Shown piece after piece: positions 29,351 to 38,748 of a stretch of DNA of 64,000 nucleotides. The notes below the pieces were generated by a model. That model searched no databases and had not been told where the DNA came from. It saw only the letters and a program-made list of their open reading frames with translations. The stretch is taken from positions 124,001 to 188,000 of the forward strand of contig JAVBXN010000012.1 of assembly GCA_030824515.1 (NCBI GenBank), in the 5' to 3' direction. How positions within the stretch are numbered: the stretch's first letter is position 1; each line of letters begins with the position of its first letter. Position numbers and translations under genes: made by a program. The DNA is from Pelobacter sp. Lineage in GTDB: Bacteria; Desulfobacterota; Desulfuromonadia; Geobacterales; Pseudopelobacteraceae.

Positions 29351-30442
29351 TCACACCCTGAAGCCCCGTTTGCCCTGGGACGACAACCAGACCGACAGCC
29401 GCCTGGACATATCCTGAAGCGGAACCACCTCGTCAACTCCACCACGGGCAATCGCTTCTTTCGGCATGCCGAAAACCACGCAGCTCTCCTCATCCTGAGC
29501 CAGGGTATAGGCTCCGGCCTGGTGCATTTCCAGCATGCCTGCGGCGCCGTCATCACCCATGCCGGTCATGATGATTCCGATCGCGTTTTTGCCGGCGCAG
29601 TTGGCGGCCGAACGGAACAGTACATCAACCGATGGCCGGTGACGACTCACCGGTGGACCATCCGAAAGTTCAGCAATATAATTTGCGCCGCTCCTCTTCA
29701 AAAGCAGGTGGCGATTACCGGGAGCCAGGTAACCGTGCCCCGGCAAAACCCTTTCGCCATGTTCGGCTTCCTTGACCGCTATTCTGCAGAGACTGTCGAG
29801 TCGCTTTGCAAAGGTCTTGGTAAACGTTTCCGGCATATGCTGGGTGATCAGGACAGCCGGACAATCGGCGGGCATATCCACCAGAAGAGTTTTCAAAGCC
29901 TCGGTGCCTCCGGTGGAAGCGCCGAGTATGATGACCTTCTCGGTAGTGGAAAAAGTTCGGTGCTCGGCGGCCAGAACAACGTCGGCACTGTTTTTTTGTT
30001 CGACTGTAATATGTGCTGCGCTGATCGTTGCCGGTCGCCGCATACGCGCCCTGGCCGCTCCACGGATCTTGTCGGTCAGTTCCACGGCATAATCCTGCAG
30101 GCCGTTGCGAATGTCGATCTTGGGCTTGGTAACAAAATCAAACGCTCCCAACTCCAGGGCATGCAGGGTAATCGATGAGCTCTTCTCCGTCAGCGAAGAC
30201 ACCATCACCACCGGCATCGGACGCAGACGCATCAGCTTCTCCAGAAACGCCAGGCCATCCATCTTCGGCATCTCCACATCCAGTGTCAACACGTCCGGGT
30301 TGAGCGCCTTGATCTTTTCCCTGGCAACCAGCGGGTCGGGAGCGGTCCCGACCACCTCCATATCCGGCTGTTTGTTGATGATTTCGGTCAAAAGACTCCG
30401 AATTAGCGCTGAATCGTCTATGATAAGAACCTTGATTGACAT
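29351..30442 (-). CDS. cheB: CheB, chemotaxis-specific methylesterase/deamidase with receiver
   Basis: The 363-residue protein has the standard CheB plan. An N-terminal receiver ([13 protein letters not shown], acceptor in [13 protein letters not shown], Lys in FVTKPK) is joined by a linker of about 30 residues to the methylesterase domain, with Ser in [11 protein letters not shown], His in [10 protein letters not shown] and Asp in [12 protein letters not shown]. It removes methyl groups added by CheR and deamidates MCP glutamines, with activity raised by CheA phosphorylation of the receiver. It lies directly after cheD in the order cheR-cheD-cheB. This is the complete CheB of the window, alongside a receiver-less copy at 22684. 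Confidence 0.97.
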   Translation of the reverse strand: MSIKVLIIDDSALIRSLLTEIINKQPDMEVVGTAPDPLVAREKIKALNPDVLTLDVEMPKMDGLAFLEKLMRLRPMPVVMVSSLTEKSSSITLHALELGAFDFVTKPKIDIRNGLQDYAVELTDKIRGAARARMRRPATISAAHITVEQKNSADVVLAAEHRTFSTTEKVIILGASTGGTEALKTLLVDMPADCPAVLITQHMPETFTKTFAKRLDSLCRIAVKEAEHGERVLPGHGYLAPGNRHLLLKRSGANYIAELSDGPPVSRHRPSVDVLFRSAANCAGKNAIGIIMTGMGDDGAAGMLEMHQAGAYTLAQDEESCVVFGMPKEAIARGGVDEVVPLQDMSRRLSVWLSSQGKRGFRV

Positions 30443-30486
30443 ATCGATATCCCGTTATTGCATGAGTGGCGTTCTCGCTGTTGGCA

Positions 30487-31038
30487 TCATTTAGTAAAGA
30501 GTGTCTGCAATAGTTCCGGAGAAAGTGCCTGAGTTTTAATCCGCTTGACGAAGACCTGGCCGGAAGCCGGATAAAAGCAGATTTTCCTGGGGTATATGTC
30601 GCCCACATCGATCGCGGTAATTCTTATTTTCCGTTCCGACAGGTAACGCACGGCAAAATCGGCATTCTGCCGCCCCACATCACTCATGCCGTCCATCACC
30701 TTGCCGGCTCCGAAAATCTTTGCCTCAAGTCGCGAGCGCTCCGCTCCCAGCTGAAGCACATGTTCGATCAACAGTTTCATCGCGTGGGTTCCGTAACGCG
30801 CCGAACCGAAGGAGATCCTGCCAAGCTCTCCGCTATCACCCGGCAACATGTAATGATTCATTCCACCTACTCCGCTGATAGTGTCATAGAGGCATACCGA
30901 TACGCATGACCCCAATACGGTGGTGATGACAGTGCCGTCAGCGGTTGCATGATACTGCCCGGGAAGGATCTTGATCGCCGTTGAATCGGAAAGGCGGTCA
31001 AAATAACTGCTGGTCGAAAAATATCTCCCCCGGTGCAT
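30487..31038 (-). CDS. cheD: CheD, chemoreceptor glutamine deamidase
   Basis: The 183-residue protein matches CheD. The catalytic Cys is in [14 protein letters not shown] and the His in [10 protein letters not shown], followed by the conserved [19 protein letters not shown] and [10 protein letters not shown] segments. CheD deamidates glutamines on chemoreceptors and in some bacteria binds CheC-type phosphatases. A CheX-type protein is encoded at 43694 in this window, but no CheC. It is 5 bases after the cheR stop and 44 before cheB, so it belongs to the same operon. Confidence 0.96.
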   Translation of the reverse strand: MHRGRYFSTSSYFDRLSDSTAIKILPGQYHATADGTVITTVLGSCVSVCLYDTISGVGGMNHYMLPGDSGELGRISFGSARYGTHAMKLLIEHVLQLGAERSRLEAKIFGAGKVMDGMSDVGRQNADFAVRYLSERKIRITAIDVGDIYPRKICFYPASGQVFVKRIKTQALSPELLQTLFTK

Positions 31039-31043
31039 ATCGC

Positions 31044-31916
31044 TTAATTCTTCGGAGAATAAACCGTTTTACCACAGACCTTGAACAGGTCGGCCGCATG
31101 ATGAAAGCTTTCGGAATGACCGGCAAAGAACAAACCGTGCGGATGCAGGCAGGGCTGCATTTTTTTCAAAATCCGGTACTGGGTTTCCTTATCGAAATAG
31201 ATCATCACGTTCCTGCAAAATATCACATCGAACTTCTCATTAATACCCCACTGTTCATCCAGCAGGTTGAATCGCCGGAAGGTAATCATCTGTTTGAGTT
31301 CGGGCCTGACTTTTGCGAAGCCCGCGTTTTTGCCGTCACCTTTCAGAAAAAAGCGCTTGAGCTGCTCAGGAGAAACCTTCTGGAGCTGGTCCAGCGAATA
31401 GACACCACGTTTGGCCTTCTCCAGAACATTAGTATCGATGTCGGTAGCCAGAATTCTGACCGGTGCGTTGAAGCTCTTATACTGTTCCACTACCGTCATG
31501 GCAATCGAATAGGGTTCTTCGCCACTGGAGGAGGCGCATGTCCAGATATTGACGTGGTTGGATCGGGGAATGGCGCCCAGGTGTTTCGAGAGGATCGGAA
31601 AATGGTGGGCCTCCCGGAAGAAGGAGGTCATATTGGTAGTGAGGGCGTTGATGAACTCCTCGCTCTCCAACTTGTCGCAACTCTCCAGAAGTCGGATATA
31701 CTCGCTGAATGAATCAATCTGCCGGGCTCTGAGGCGGCGGGCCAGACGGCTGTAGACCAGATCCCTCTTGGACGGAGCCAGGGAAATACCCGCAACCCGG
31801 TATATCAGGCTTCTGATATGATGAAAATCGTCATCGGTGAAAGGGAACAGGTACAGTTCCCTTTCACCGGACTCGTTTCCGAATGCCGGTTTTTTAACAG
31901 CGTTTATCTCCGACAT
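31044..31916 (-). CDS. cheR: CheR, chemoreceptor glutamate methyltransferase
   Basis: The 290-residue protein has the N-terminal helical CheR domain ([48 protein letters not shown]) and the SAM-binding domain with [36 protein letters not shown] and [13 protein letters not shown]. It methylates glutamates on MCPs. The preceding gene encodes an MCP that ends in DWKEF, the xWxxF type of tail that pentapeptide-dependent CheR enzymes dock on. Whether this CheR has the matching beta-subdomain insertion needs an alignment. It lies 49 bases after the MCP stop and 5 before cheD. Confidence 0.96.
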   Translation of the reverse strand: MSEINAVKKPAFGNESGERELYLFPFTDDDFHHIRSLIYRVAGISLAPSKRDLVYSRLARRLRARQIDSFSEYIRLLESCDKLESEEFINALTTNMTSFFREAHHFPILSKHLGAIPRSNHVNIWTCASSSGEEPYSIAMTVVEQYKSFNAPVRILATDIDTNVLEKAKRGVYSLDQLQKVSPEQLKRFFLKGDGKNAGFAKVRPELKQMITFRRFNLLDEQWGINEKFDVIFCRNVMIYFDKETQYRILKKMQPCLHPHGLFFAGHSESFHHAADLFKVCGKTVYSPKN

Positions 31917-31965
31917 TCACAACTCCCCATGTGCAACAGCAATAGTATACTCCACGTTCAAGTCA

Positions 31966-33705
31966 TCAAAATTCTTTCCAATCTTCATCCTCTTCGGATG
32001 TTTTGGGTGCTGAAAGCTTGAGAGAGTCACCCTTTTTCTGATTTTTGGCCACGCCCAACCGGCCGACCTTCTTTCCCGGGAGCTCGTGATGTAGCGGCTG
32101 AATCCTGCGGGGTTTCTTGTCGGACGAGACTTTTTGTGACTGGTGGGACTCCTCCAGCTTGAAGCGCGTCACGACCTGCACCAGCTGCAGCGCCTGCTCC
32201 TCCAGCGACTCGGCGGCAGCGGCGGCCTGTTCGACCAGGGCGGCATTCTGCTGGGTGACGTCGTCCATCTGGGTGATGGCGGTATTGACCTGTTCGATGC
32301 CGCTGGACTGCTCCAGCGAAGCAGCTGAAATCTCGGCCATGATATCGGTCACCCGCTTGATGCTGGTAACGATCTCCTGGGTCGTATGCCCGGCCTCTTC
32401 CACCAGTCGGCTGCCATCCTGCACCTTGCCGACCGAATCCTCGATCAGCGCCTTGATCTCCTTGGCCGCGGCGGCACTGCGTTGGGCCAGGCTGCGAACC
32501 TCGGCCGCAACCACGGCGAAACCCCGACCCTGCTCGCCGGCACGGGCCGCTTCCACGGCGGCATTCAGCGCAAGGATGTTGGTCTGGAAGGCGATGCCGT
32601 CGATCACACCGATGATATCCGAAATCTTGCGGGAGCTGTCGGTAATCGATTCCATCGTGCGCACGACCTTGTTGATCACGTCGCCACCTTTTACCGCGAC
32701 TCCGCTGGCACTGATCGCCAGCTGGTTGGCCTGCTGGGCGTTGTCGGCGTTCTGCTTGACGGTGGAAGTCAGCTCCTCCATGCTGGAGGCGGTTTCTTCG
32801 AGCGCCGAAGCCTGCTCTTCGGTCCGCTGTGAAAGGTCGGCGTTGCCGGCCGAAATCTGCTCGGTGGCCGTGGCGATAGAATCGGCGCCACTGCGCACTT
32901 CACCAACGATCCGCGCCAGCCCTTCATTCATCTCTTTCAATGACCCCAAAAGGTGTCCGGTCTCGTCCTGGCTGTCGATCTCGATCTTGACGGTCAGGTC
33001 GCCGGCCGCGATTTGTTCCGACACGCTGATGGCCCTGTCCAGGGCTTCCTTGATCCGACGGGCAACCAGCCAGGCAAAAGCAAAGATCACCAGGGCCAGC
33101 ACTGCTGTAGCCCCGAGAATCTTGATGCGCGTCTTTGCCACCTCTTTTTTGACATCATCGACGTAGATACCGCTGCCGACTACCCAGCCCCACTCCTTCA
33201 TCAGCTTTATATAGGAGATTTTGTCCACAGGTTTTGTGGACCCGGCCTTTGCCCATTGGTACTCGACGATTCCTTCTCCCTTATCTTTCGCCACCTTGAC
33301 AAATTCGACGAAGATCTGCTTGCCGTTGGGGTCCTTGATATCGGCCACATTCTTGCCGATCAGATCCTGGTTTGCACCATGGGTTAGCACCTTTGGTTCC
33401 AGGTCGTTGATCCAGAAGTATTCGTTGCCGTGATACCGGATCGTCTTAACCCTCTCCAGAGCCCTCTTCTGGGCTTCCGCCAGCGGGAGTGTTCCGGCTT
33501 TCACCTGCGCCTCATACCCCTCCAGCAGCGCATAAACCACGTCAACAACACCCTTGGTCGCTAACTGTTTTTCCGCCAGCAGATTGTGCTCCATGTATGG
33601 CAGCAGATAAAAAGTTACTCCAAGTATCAGCAACGCGATGGTGGTGATTGATATGCTCAGTATCTTGTTGAGGATCTTCCAATTTTTAAAGCTCTTGATT
33701 TTCAT
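31966..33705 (-). CDS. Methyl-accepting chemotaxis protein with Cache sensor and CheR-docking tail
   Basis: Of 579 residues, TM1 is [21 protein letters not shown]. The periplasmic sCache_2 domain carries [27 protein letters not shown] and [17 protein letters not shown]2 is [15 protein letters not shown] and HAMP follows. The coiled-coil signalling domain carries [20 protein letters not shown] and [18 protein letters not shown]. After the signalling helix a charged, flexible stretch of about 60 residues ends in DEDWKEF, whose last five residues (DWKEF) fit the xWxxF motif that tethers CheR and CheB in enterobacterial receptors. The gene is embedded between cheW and cheR, so it is probably the main receptor of this system. 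Ligand specificity is not predictable from sequence. Confidence 0.95.
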   Translation of the reverse strand: MKIKSFKNWKILNKILSISITTIALLILGVTFYLLPYMEHNLLAEKQLATKGVVDVVYALLEGYEAQVKAGTLPLAEAQKRALERVKTIRYHGNEYFWINDLEPKVLTHGANQDLIGKNVADIKDPNGKQIFVEFVKVAKDKGEGIVEYQWAKAGSTKPVDKISYIKLMKEWGWVVGSGIYVDDVKKEVAKTRIKILGATAVLALVIFAFAWLVARRIKEALDRAISVSEQIAAGDLTVKIEIDSQDETGHLLGSLKEMNEGLARIVGEVRSGADSIATATEQISAGNADLSQRTEEQASALEETASSMEELTSTVKQNADNAQQANQLAISASGVAVKGGDVINKVVRTMESITDSSRKISDIIGVIDGIAFQTNILALNAAVEAARAGEQGRGFAVVAAEVRSLAQRSAAAAKEIKALIEDSVGKVQDGSRLVEEAGHTTQEIVTSIKRVTDIMAEISAASLEQSSGIEQVNTAITQMDDVTQQNAALVEQAAAAAESLEEQALQLVQVVTRFKLEESHQSQKVSSDKKPRRIQPLHHELPGKKVGRLGVAKNQKKGDSLKLSAPKTSEEDEDWKEF

Positions 33706-33734
33706 GCCGTTACCGCCTTTCCCCTTGTATTTGA

Positions 33735-34226
33735 TCAGTTTGCCTGTTCCATGACCTGCATCTCTTCACTGCTCATCAGCTTTTCGATATCCACCAGGAT
33801 CAGCATCTGCTCGTTCAGCGTGCCAAGCCCGGTGATGTAATCCGTATCCAGCGCCGCCCCCATTTCAGGAGCCGGCTTGATCTGGTCACCGCTGAGAGCC
33901 ACAACATCGGAAACACCGTCAACCACCATTCCTATTACTCTCCCGAGAACGTTCATGATGATCACCACGGTAAATTCGTTGTAGGTCGGTACACCAACCT
34001 TGAACTTGATCCGCATGTCTACAATCGGAACGATCACACCGCGCAGGTTTATCACGCCCTTGATGAACTCCGGAGCGTTGGCGATATGGGTAACCGTATC
34101 GTAACCGCGGATTTCCTGAACCTTGAGGATATCGATCCCGTACTCCTCGCTGCCCAGGGTGAAGGTAAGGTACTCCGAGGCGACGCCCGTCCCGTTTTTG
34201 TCGGTACGCTCCTGACCTGTCTGCAT
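33735..34226 (-). CDS. cheW: CheW coupling protein
   Basis: The 163-residue protein is a single CheW domain: [57 protein letters not shown] and [10 protein letters not shown]. It bridges MCPs and CheA into signalling arrays at the inner membrane. GGAGG lies 10 bases before ATG 34226. It follows cheA by about 40 bases and precedes the MCP by 29, a compact operon order. Confidence 0.96.
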   Translation of the reverse strand: MQTGQERTDKNGTGVASEYLTFTLGSEEYGIDILKVQEIRGYDTVTHIANAPEFIKGVINLRGVIVPIVDMRIKFKVGVPTYNEFTVVIIMNVLGRVIGMVVDGVSDVVALSGDQIKPAPEMGAALDTDYITGLGTLNEQMLILVDIEKLMSSEEMQVMEQAN

Positions 34227-34265
34227 AATTTTAATTACCTCCGTTTAATGATGTTCTTGCAAAGT

Positions 34266-36389
34266 CTATTTTTGTTTCCTCATTCGAAACAATGAGTTTA
34301 CATCCAGTATCAGCGCAACCCGGCCATCTCCCAGAATGGTGGCTCCAGCCGTGCCCTCGACCTTGCGGTAGTTTGTTTCGATACTCTTGATGACCACCTG
34401 GTGTTCATCAAGCAGGGCGTCCACCAGAAGTGCCGCCTTTTCACCCTCGACATCGATCAGGATCAGAATTCCTTTTCCCGGTTCCTTGACCAGCGCATCC
34501 ATGTTGAACAGTTCGTACAACGCTATGATCGGGATGTATTCACCACGCACATGGACCACATTTCTGCCGTTAACGGTTTTCAGGCTTTCAGGGGCGGGCT
34601 GGAGCGACTCTACGATTGAGTTGAGCGGGATGATGAATTTCTCCGGGCCGACCGCGACCGAAAGCCCGTCCAGAATGGCGAGTGTCAGCGGCAGGCTGAT
34701 GGTGACCCGCGTGCCTTTGCCGGGCTCGGACGCTATATTGACCCTGCCGCTCATGGACTGTACATTTCTCAAAACAACATCCATACCGACTCCGCGTCCG
34801 GAAATATCCGTAACGCATTCGGCGGTGGAAAAACCCGGAGCAAAGATCAGTTGCCAGACCTCCTCGTCACTCATGTTGTCGGAGGCCGGAATACCGCGTT
34901 CGGCGGCCTTGGCGAGAATTTTGGCGCGATTCAGGCCAGCGCCGTCATCAATCACGTCAATCACGATCCGGCCGCCAACCTGCGAGGCGCGCAGCGTGAT
35001 GGTGCCGCAGGGTTCTTTCCCGGACGCTATCCGCGTCTCCGGAATCTCCAGCGCATGATCCATGCAGTTGCGCACCAGGTGGGTGAGCGGGTCGGTAATC
35101 TTTTCGATCAGCCCCTTGTCCAGCTCGGTGCTATCCCCGACTGTTTTCAATTCCACCTGTTTACCCAGCTTCGCGGCCAGTTCGCGCACCATGCGGGGAA
35201 ACCGGCTGAAGACGATGCTGATCGGCACCAGGCGGATCGACATGACGCTCTGCTGCAGGTCACGGGTATTGCGTTCCAGTTGCAGCAGGCTTCGGTGAAG
35301 GTTTTCGTGGAGTACCGGGTCGAGAACGGCAGCGGTCTGGGCCAGCATCAGCTGGGTAATCACCAGTTCGCCGACCTGGTTGATCAACTGGTCCACCTTG
35401 GTCACGCCGACACGGATCGACGACTCGGCCTCGCTGGTGCGGCGGCCATAGGCTCCGGGGGCAAGCTCGTTTTTGTCGTAGCTCCTCCTGCCGATCGCAT
35501 TTCCAAAAGTATCAGCGCCAGGTTCGCCGGCAACTTCCGGGCGAGGAATTTCTGGCAGAGTCACCTTGGCAATTAATTCGGAGTCAGCGCTATCTCTATT
35601 TTCCAGAGCATTTTCCGATGTTGTAAGCACCTGCAGCTGATCCACATCGGCAACGAATTCGAAAATGTCGCGGATATCGGCTTCGCTAGCCGTTGTGAAA
35701 AGAGTCATGCGCCAACTGCAGACACAGATTTCCGGATCGATTGTATTGAAATCGGTCGTTGCCGGTAACCCGACGGTTACGGTCAACTCACCCAGCTCTT
35801 CCAGTTCGGCAAACAGGTTTTCCAGGCGGATGCCGCGCCGGAAGATATCGGGGTCAGGGGTGAACACGAGCTCATAGCGCTGACAGGAGTGCTCCGAGGC
35901 AACGGTCTCGGATAGAGCGATTTCCTCAGAAACCGCTGTCATTGCTGCAGAAGCGCTCCCGACCGGAGTAACTACGCTGCCGGCATCGATAACCTGCTGC
36001 AGTTTGGCACTGATCTGCTCAATGGCCTCCTGACGCACGAAGGCTCCGTCACGGTGCCCGGCCAGCTGCATGGAAATGACGTCACCCGCTTCAAGAAAAA
36101 GATCGACCATGGCCGTACTGAAGTGGATCTCATGATTGCGCATGCGGTCCAACAGCGACTCCAGCACATGGGTGACGACGGTCATGTCCTTGAAACCGAA
36201 AATCCCCGCCCCCCCCTTGATCGAATGGGCCGCCCTGAAGATTGCATTCAACTGTTCCTCGTCAGGCCCCTCGTCGGGAAGCGACACAAGAATCTGTTCC
36301 ATTTCGGCCAGGTGCTCGGCGCATTCTTCGAAAAAAACCTGGTTGAACTGATTGAGGTCTATGTTGTTATTCTGTTCGGATTGAGTCAT
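34266..36389 (-). CDS. cheA: CheA, chemotaxis histidine kinase
   Basis: The 707-residue protein has the CheA order. P1 Hpt carries IFRAAHSIKGGAGIFGF with H55. A P2-region domain follows (YELVFTPDPDIFRRGIRLE). P3 dimerisation contains VDQLINQVGELVITQLMLAQ. The P4 ATPase has LVRNCMDHALE, DDGAGLN, FSTAECVTDISGRGVGMDVV and SEPGKGTRVTISLPL. P5 is CheW-like. It autophosphorylates under control of MCPs and passes phosphate to CheY and CheB. ATG 36389 is chosen because AAGGAA is correctly spaced; a TTG seven codons earlier overlaps the STAS gene. Upstream are two STAS genes instead of a CheY, so the output CheY must be one of the lone receivers, perhaps the one at 43233. Confidence 0.96.
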   Translation of the reverse strand: MTQSEQNNNIDLNQFNQVFFEECAEHLAEMEQILVSLPDEGPDEEQLNAIFRAAHSIKGGAGIFGFKDMTVVTHVLESLLDRMRNHEIHFSTAMVDLFLEAGDVISMQLAGHRDGAFVRQEAIEQISAKLQQVIDAGSVVTPVGSASAAMTAVSEEIALSETVASEHSCQRYELVFTPDPDIFRRGIRLENLFAELEELGELTVTVGLPATTDFNTIDPEICVCSWRMTLFTTASEADIRDIFEFVADVDQLQVLTTSENALENRDSADSELIAKVTLPEIPRPEVAGEPGADTFGNAIGRRSYDKNELAPGAYGRRTSEAESSIRVGVTKVDQLINQVGELVITQLMLAQTAAVLDPVLHENLHRSLLQLERNTRDLQQSVMSIRLVPISIVFSRFPRMVRELAAKLGKQVELKTVGDSTELDKGLIEKITDPLTHLVRNCMDHALEIPETRIASGKEPCGTITLRASQVGGRIVIDVIDDGAGLNRAKILAKAAERGIPASDNMSDEEVWQLIFAPGFSTAECVTDISGRGVGMDVVLRNVQSMSGRVNIASEPGKGTRVTISLPLTLAILDGLSVAVGPEKFIIPLNSIVESLQPAPESLKTVNGRNVVHVRGEYIPIIALYELFNMDALVKEPGKGILILIDVEGEKAALLVDALLDEHQVVIKSIETNYRKVEGTAGATILGDGRVALILDVNSLFRMRKQK

Positions 36390-36406
36390 GCGGAATTCCT
36401 TGGTGA

Positions 36407-36745
36407 TCAATGTGAGAGATTGAATTCACTGTCAAATCCCAAAAAATGGATTTTGGATCTGATCGTATCTGGAATGTTGGTCAGCTGCGCACTGACATTG
36501 TTCTGTTTCAGACCGCTCAGGAACAGCGCCAGCAACTGGCAGCCACAAGCATCGATGTCGGTGACTCCCGTCAGGTCTACCAGCTGAACGCCGTTCGAAG
36601 AACATTCTTTCTGTCCGTCGGAAGCGTCAGAATCCAAAAGACGGGCAAGACAGTTAACCAGCGCCGGATACTTCCCGGCAACGGTTCTCATCGAGCATTC
36701 GCCATCCAGGCACGTTTTCAACGACTCGCCGGTTTCGGTATTCAT
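36407..36745 (-). CDS. STAS-domain protein, second of a pair, without the usual phospho-serine
   Basis: The 112-residue protein is a STAS domain (VQLVDLTGVTDIDACGCQLLALFLSGL), the fold of anti-sigma-factor antagonists. Where SpoIIAA-like proteins carry Ser after the Asp of 'DxSG', this one has ACG, so switching by serine phosphorylation is unlikely. It is placed between another STAS gene (36778) and cheA, whose start lies 17 bases after its stop. Similar stand-alone STAS genes accompany some non-enteric chemosensory clusters, but their role is unclear. It may act as an array or kinase partner. Confidence 0.85.
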   Translation of the reverse strand: MNTETGESLKTCLDGECSMRTVAGKYPALVNCLARLLDSDASDGQKECSSNGVQLVDLTGVTDIDACGCQLLALFLSGLKQNNVSAQLTNIPDTIRSKIHFLGFDSEFNLSH

Positions 36746-36777
36746 TTCATCCCCATTCGATTAGAGTGATTGTTGTT

Positions 36778-37089
36778 TCAAGCATTAATTCTGCGAATAA
36801 AAGTTACATCATCATGTATGGCAACCGGATAGAAGCCATGTTTCTCCAGATGCCGGAGCCACAGGGCCAGGATACTGTATCCGCTGCTGTCGATCGAGGT
36901 AATGCCGTTCAGGTCGATTTCGGTCACAATATGTCCGTCGGGGTTACCCGCGACATAGTGCAGGGCACGATCTGAGATCCGGAGCGATTGCAGCGCGACC
37001 TGCTGCAGGTGTTCAGCCACGGTACCGGCAACCCAGTCTCCATCTACCCGCACCGAGTACTTACCGTTGTCGTTCCATATATCAGTCAT
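36778..37089 (-). CDS. STAS-domain protein, first gene of the che operon
   Basis: The 103-residue protein is a STAS domain with the conserved motif TEIDLNGITSIDSSGYSILALWLR; here Ser is present at the switch position (IDSSG), unlike its neighbour at 36407. ATG 37089 is set by CGGAG seven bases upstream; a longer reading of 20 residues would cross the promoter-like site. It is the first gene behind the sigma-54-type promoter candidate at 37133-37148. Two STAS proteins with different switch residues side by side suggest one regulated by phosphorylation and one not, but no kinase for it is visible in the window. Confidence 0.85.
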   Translation of the reverse strand: MTDIWNDNGKYSVRVDGDWVAGTVAEHLQQVALQSLRISDRALHYVAGNPDGHIVTEIDLNGITSIDSSGYSILALWLRHLEKHGFYPVAIHDDVTFIRRINA

Positions 37090-37132
37090 CACATTCTCCG
37101 GTTTCAGGCAGATTGCACGTGCCGGTATACAG

Positions 37133-37148
37133 AGCACGGCGCATGCCA
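37133..37148 (-). promoter_or_regulatory. Sigma-54 (RpoN) promoter candidate of the STAS-che operon
   Basis: On the minus strand TGGCAT-GCGCC-GTGCT matches the consensus TGGCAC-N5-TTGCW at nine of eleven defined positions, with the invariant GG and GC at the correct distance. It lies 44 bases upstream of ATG 37089, giving a predicted start near 37122 and a 33-base leader. The gene upstream encodes a sigma-54 activator with an intact GAFTGA loop. Confidence 0.65.
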
Positions 37149-37286
37149 ACGCGTGCTGAATATTTTCATCAATAATTCAGAGATGTTATCAGTTTCAGAT
37201 TATATGGAAGGGAGCGACACGGATTGACAGCTGGAGGAACAATTGAAGCTAATCAACTGTAAACATTTGAATTATCCGAGTGGACA

Positions 37287-37306
37287 GAAGTTGACGCTGC
37301 AACTTC
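37287..37306. promoter_or_regulatory. Inverted repeat, candidate enhancer for the NtrC-type activator
   Basis: GAAGTTG-ACGCTG-CAACTTC is a perfect 7-bp inverted repeat with a 6-bp spacer. It is centred about 175 bp upstream of the predicted sigma-54 start at 37122 and lies 32 bases downstream of the activator stop codon. Dyads at this distance are typical binding sites of NtrC-family regulators. Confidence 0.55.
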
Positions 37307-37338
37307 CATCGCAGGGGTAAATTATATGGGGGGCTACT

Positions 37339-38748
37339 TTACGGTTCCGAGCGCGACAGGCGCTTGTTCAGGGCCTGGCGGGTAATCCCCAGGTAGGTGG
37401 CGGCCAGGCGCTGGTTATTGTCGGCCAGGCGCAATGCCTCGCGAATCAGCTGATTCTCGGCATCCTTCAAGGTTGGAAATCCATTGCAAAAGGGGCAGAC
37501 CGGACAGCGACTCTCAAAGACGCTGCTGTCGCATGAAGCGACCAGATCACGGCCGATCGCCACGACAAAAGGCTCCAACGGCAGGATTCGACCGTTATGG
37601 CGGGCTACGGCGTCATGAACCATCGCCTCCAGCTCACGGATATTGCCTGGAAAACGATAAGCTTTCAGATAACGGCTGAGCTCGGGTGGCACTGTCTGAC
37701 AGGGCTTACCGAGGCTGGCGGCGGCCTTCTCAAGAAAATGGGCCAAGAGCAGCGGGATATCCTCGCAGCGCTCACGTAACGACGGCAATTCGACCCGATG
37801 GGCACATAGCCGGTAATAGAGGTCGGGACGGAAGCCGCCTTTCTCCATCAGGCTCTTGAGGTCGGCATGGGTGGCGGCCACAACCCGGACGTCACTCTTT
37901 TGCGGCTTATCCGCCCCCAGCGGCAGATATTCGCCCTCCTGCAGCAGTCGCAGCAGCTTGACCTGCGATGAAAACGTCAAGTCACCAATCTCATCCAGAA
38001 AGAGAGTGCCGCCGGATGCCTGGCGGATCAACCCCTCCCTGGCCCGTTCGGCGCCGGTAAAGGCGCCTCGCTGGTGACCGAAGAGTGTGTCGCTGAACAT
38101 CGCATCGTCAAGTCCGGCCAGGTTGATCGCGACAAAGGGACCGCCGCGTCCGCTCAGGTCATGCACGGCACGCGCCGCCAACTCCTTGCCGGTGCCGGTC
38201 TCGCCGGTGATCAGCACCGGTTGCCGGGAGGGCGCCACCGATTCGAGGTAGAGGAAGATATTTCGCATCCTTGGGGAGGCGGTCACTATTTTGCTGAACG
38301 CGGTTTCCCTGCCGAGTGTTCCCTGCGCGAGACAGCGGCGCAAAGTCTCAAGATCACAGCGTGTCCGGGCCAGTTCGTAACTGGTGCGCACTGTTGCGAT
38401 CAGGCAGTCCTTTTCCACCGGCTTTACCAGATAATTGTCGGCTCCGTTACGCATGCAGGCCACAGCTGTCTCCAGGCAATTGACTGCGGTCACCATTATC
38501 ACGGCCAGATCCGGGTAGGCAGCCTTGATCTGTTTCAACAACTCGCTTCCGGTGACATGCGGCATCGTCATATCGAGCAGGACCAGCGCAACCGGCTGTT
38601 CCGCCAGCAGTTCCATCACGCGGCGGCTGTCGGACTGGGTCAGCACATTTTTGAATCCCGCCCGCCGCAGGATCAGCTGGCTGCTGAACAAAAGTTCCTC
38701 TTCATCATCCACCAACAGGATGGCAGGCTCAACAGCTTCCCTTTTCAT
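37339..38748 (-). CDS. Sigma-54-dependent response regulator (NtrC family) with a cysteine cluster
   Basis: The 469-residue protein has a receiver (LLVDDEEELL, acceptor D59 in LVLLDMTMPH, Lys in LVKPV), an AAA+ domain (Walker A GETGTGKE at 182-189, GAFTGA at 228-233, Walker B TLFLDEIGDL) and a C-terminal Fis-type helix-turn-helix (LADNNQRLAATYLGITRQALNKRL). Between the last two lies an odd cysteine cluster, SRCPVCPFC, preceded by another Cys (C-x8-C-x2-C-x2-C). With GAFTGA intact it should activate RpoN promoters. ATG 38748 overlaps the stop of the kinase gene upstream (ATGA), so the two are coupled. The next downstream gene carries the best sigma-54 promoter of the window, so that is the probable target. 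Confidence 0.94.
   Translation of the reverse strand: MKREAVEPAILLVDDEEELLFSSQLILRRAGFKNVLTQSDSRRVMELLAEQPVALVLLDMTMPHVTGSELLKQIKAAYPDLAVIMVTAVNCLETAVACMRNGADNYLVKPVEKDCLIATVRTSYELARTRCDLETLRRCLAQGTLGRETAFSKIVTASPRMRNIFLYLESVAPSRQPVLITGETGTGKELAARAVHDLSGRGGPFVAINLAGLDDAMFSDTLFGHQRGAFTGAERAREGLIRQASGGTLFLDEIGDLTFSSQVKLLRLLQEGEYLPLGADKPQKSDVRVVAATHADLKSLMEKGGFRPDLYYRLCAHRVELPSLRERCEDIPLLLAHFLEKAAASLGKPCQTVPPELSRYLKAYRFPGNIRELEAMVHDAVARHNGRILPLEPFVVAIGRDLVASCDSSVFESRCPVCPFCNGFPTLKDAENQLIREALRLADNNQRLAATYLGITRQALNKRLSRSEP

Noticed and set aside
37149-37338. A possible small gene between the NtrC-type regulator and the STAS gene
   Set aside because: No frame with a ribosome site and coding character; the segment is better explained as the sigma-54 control region.
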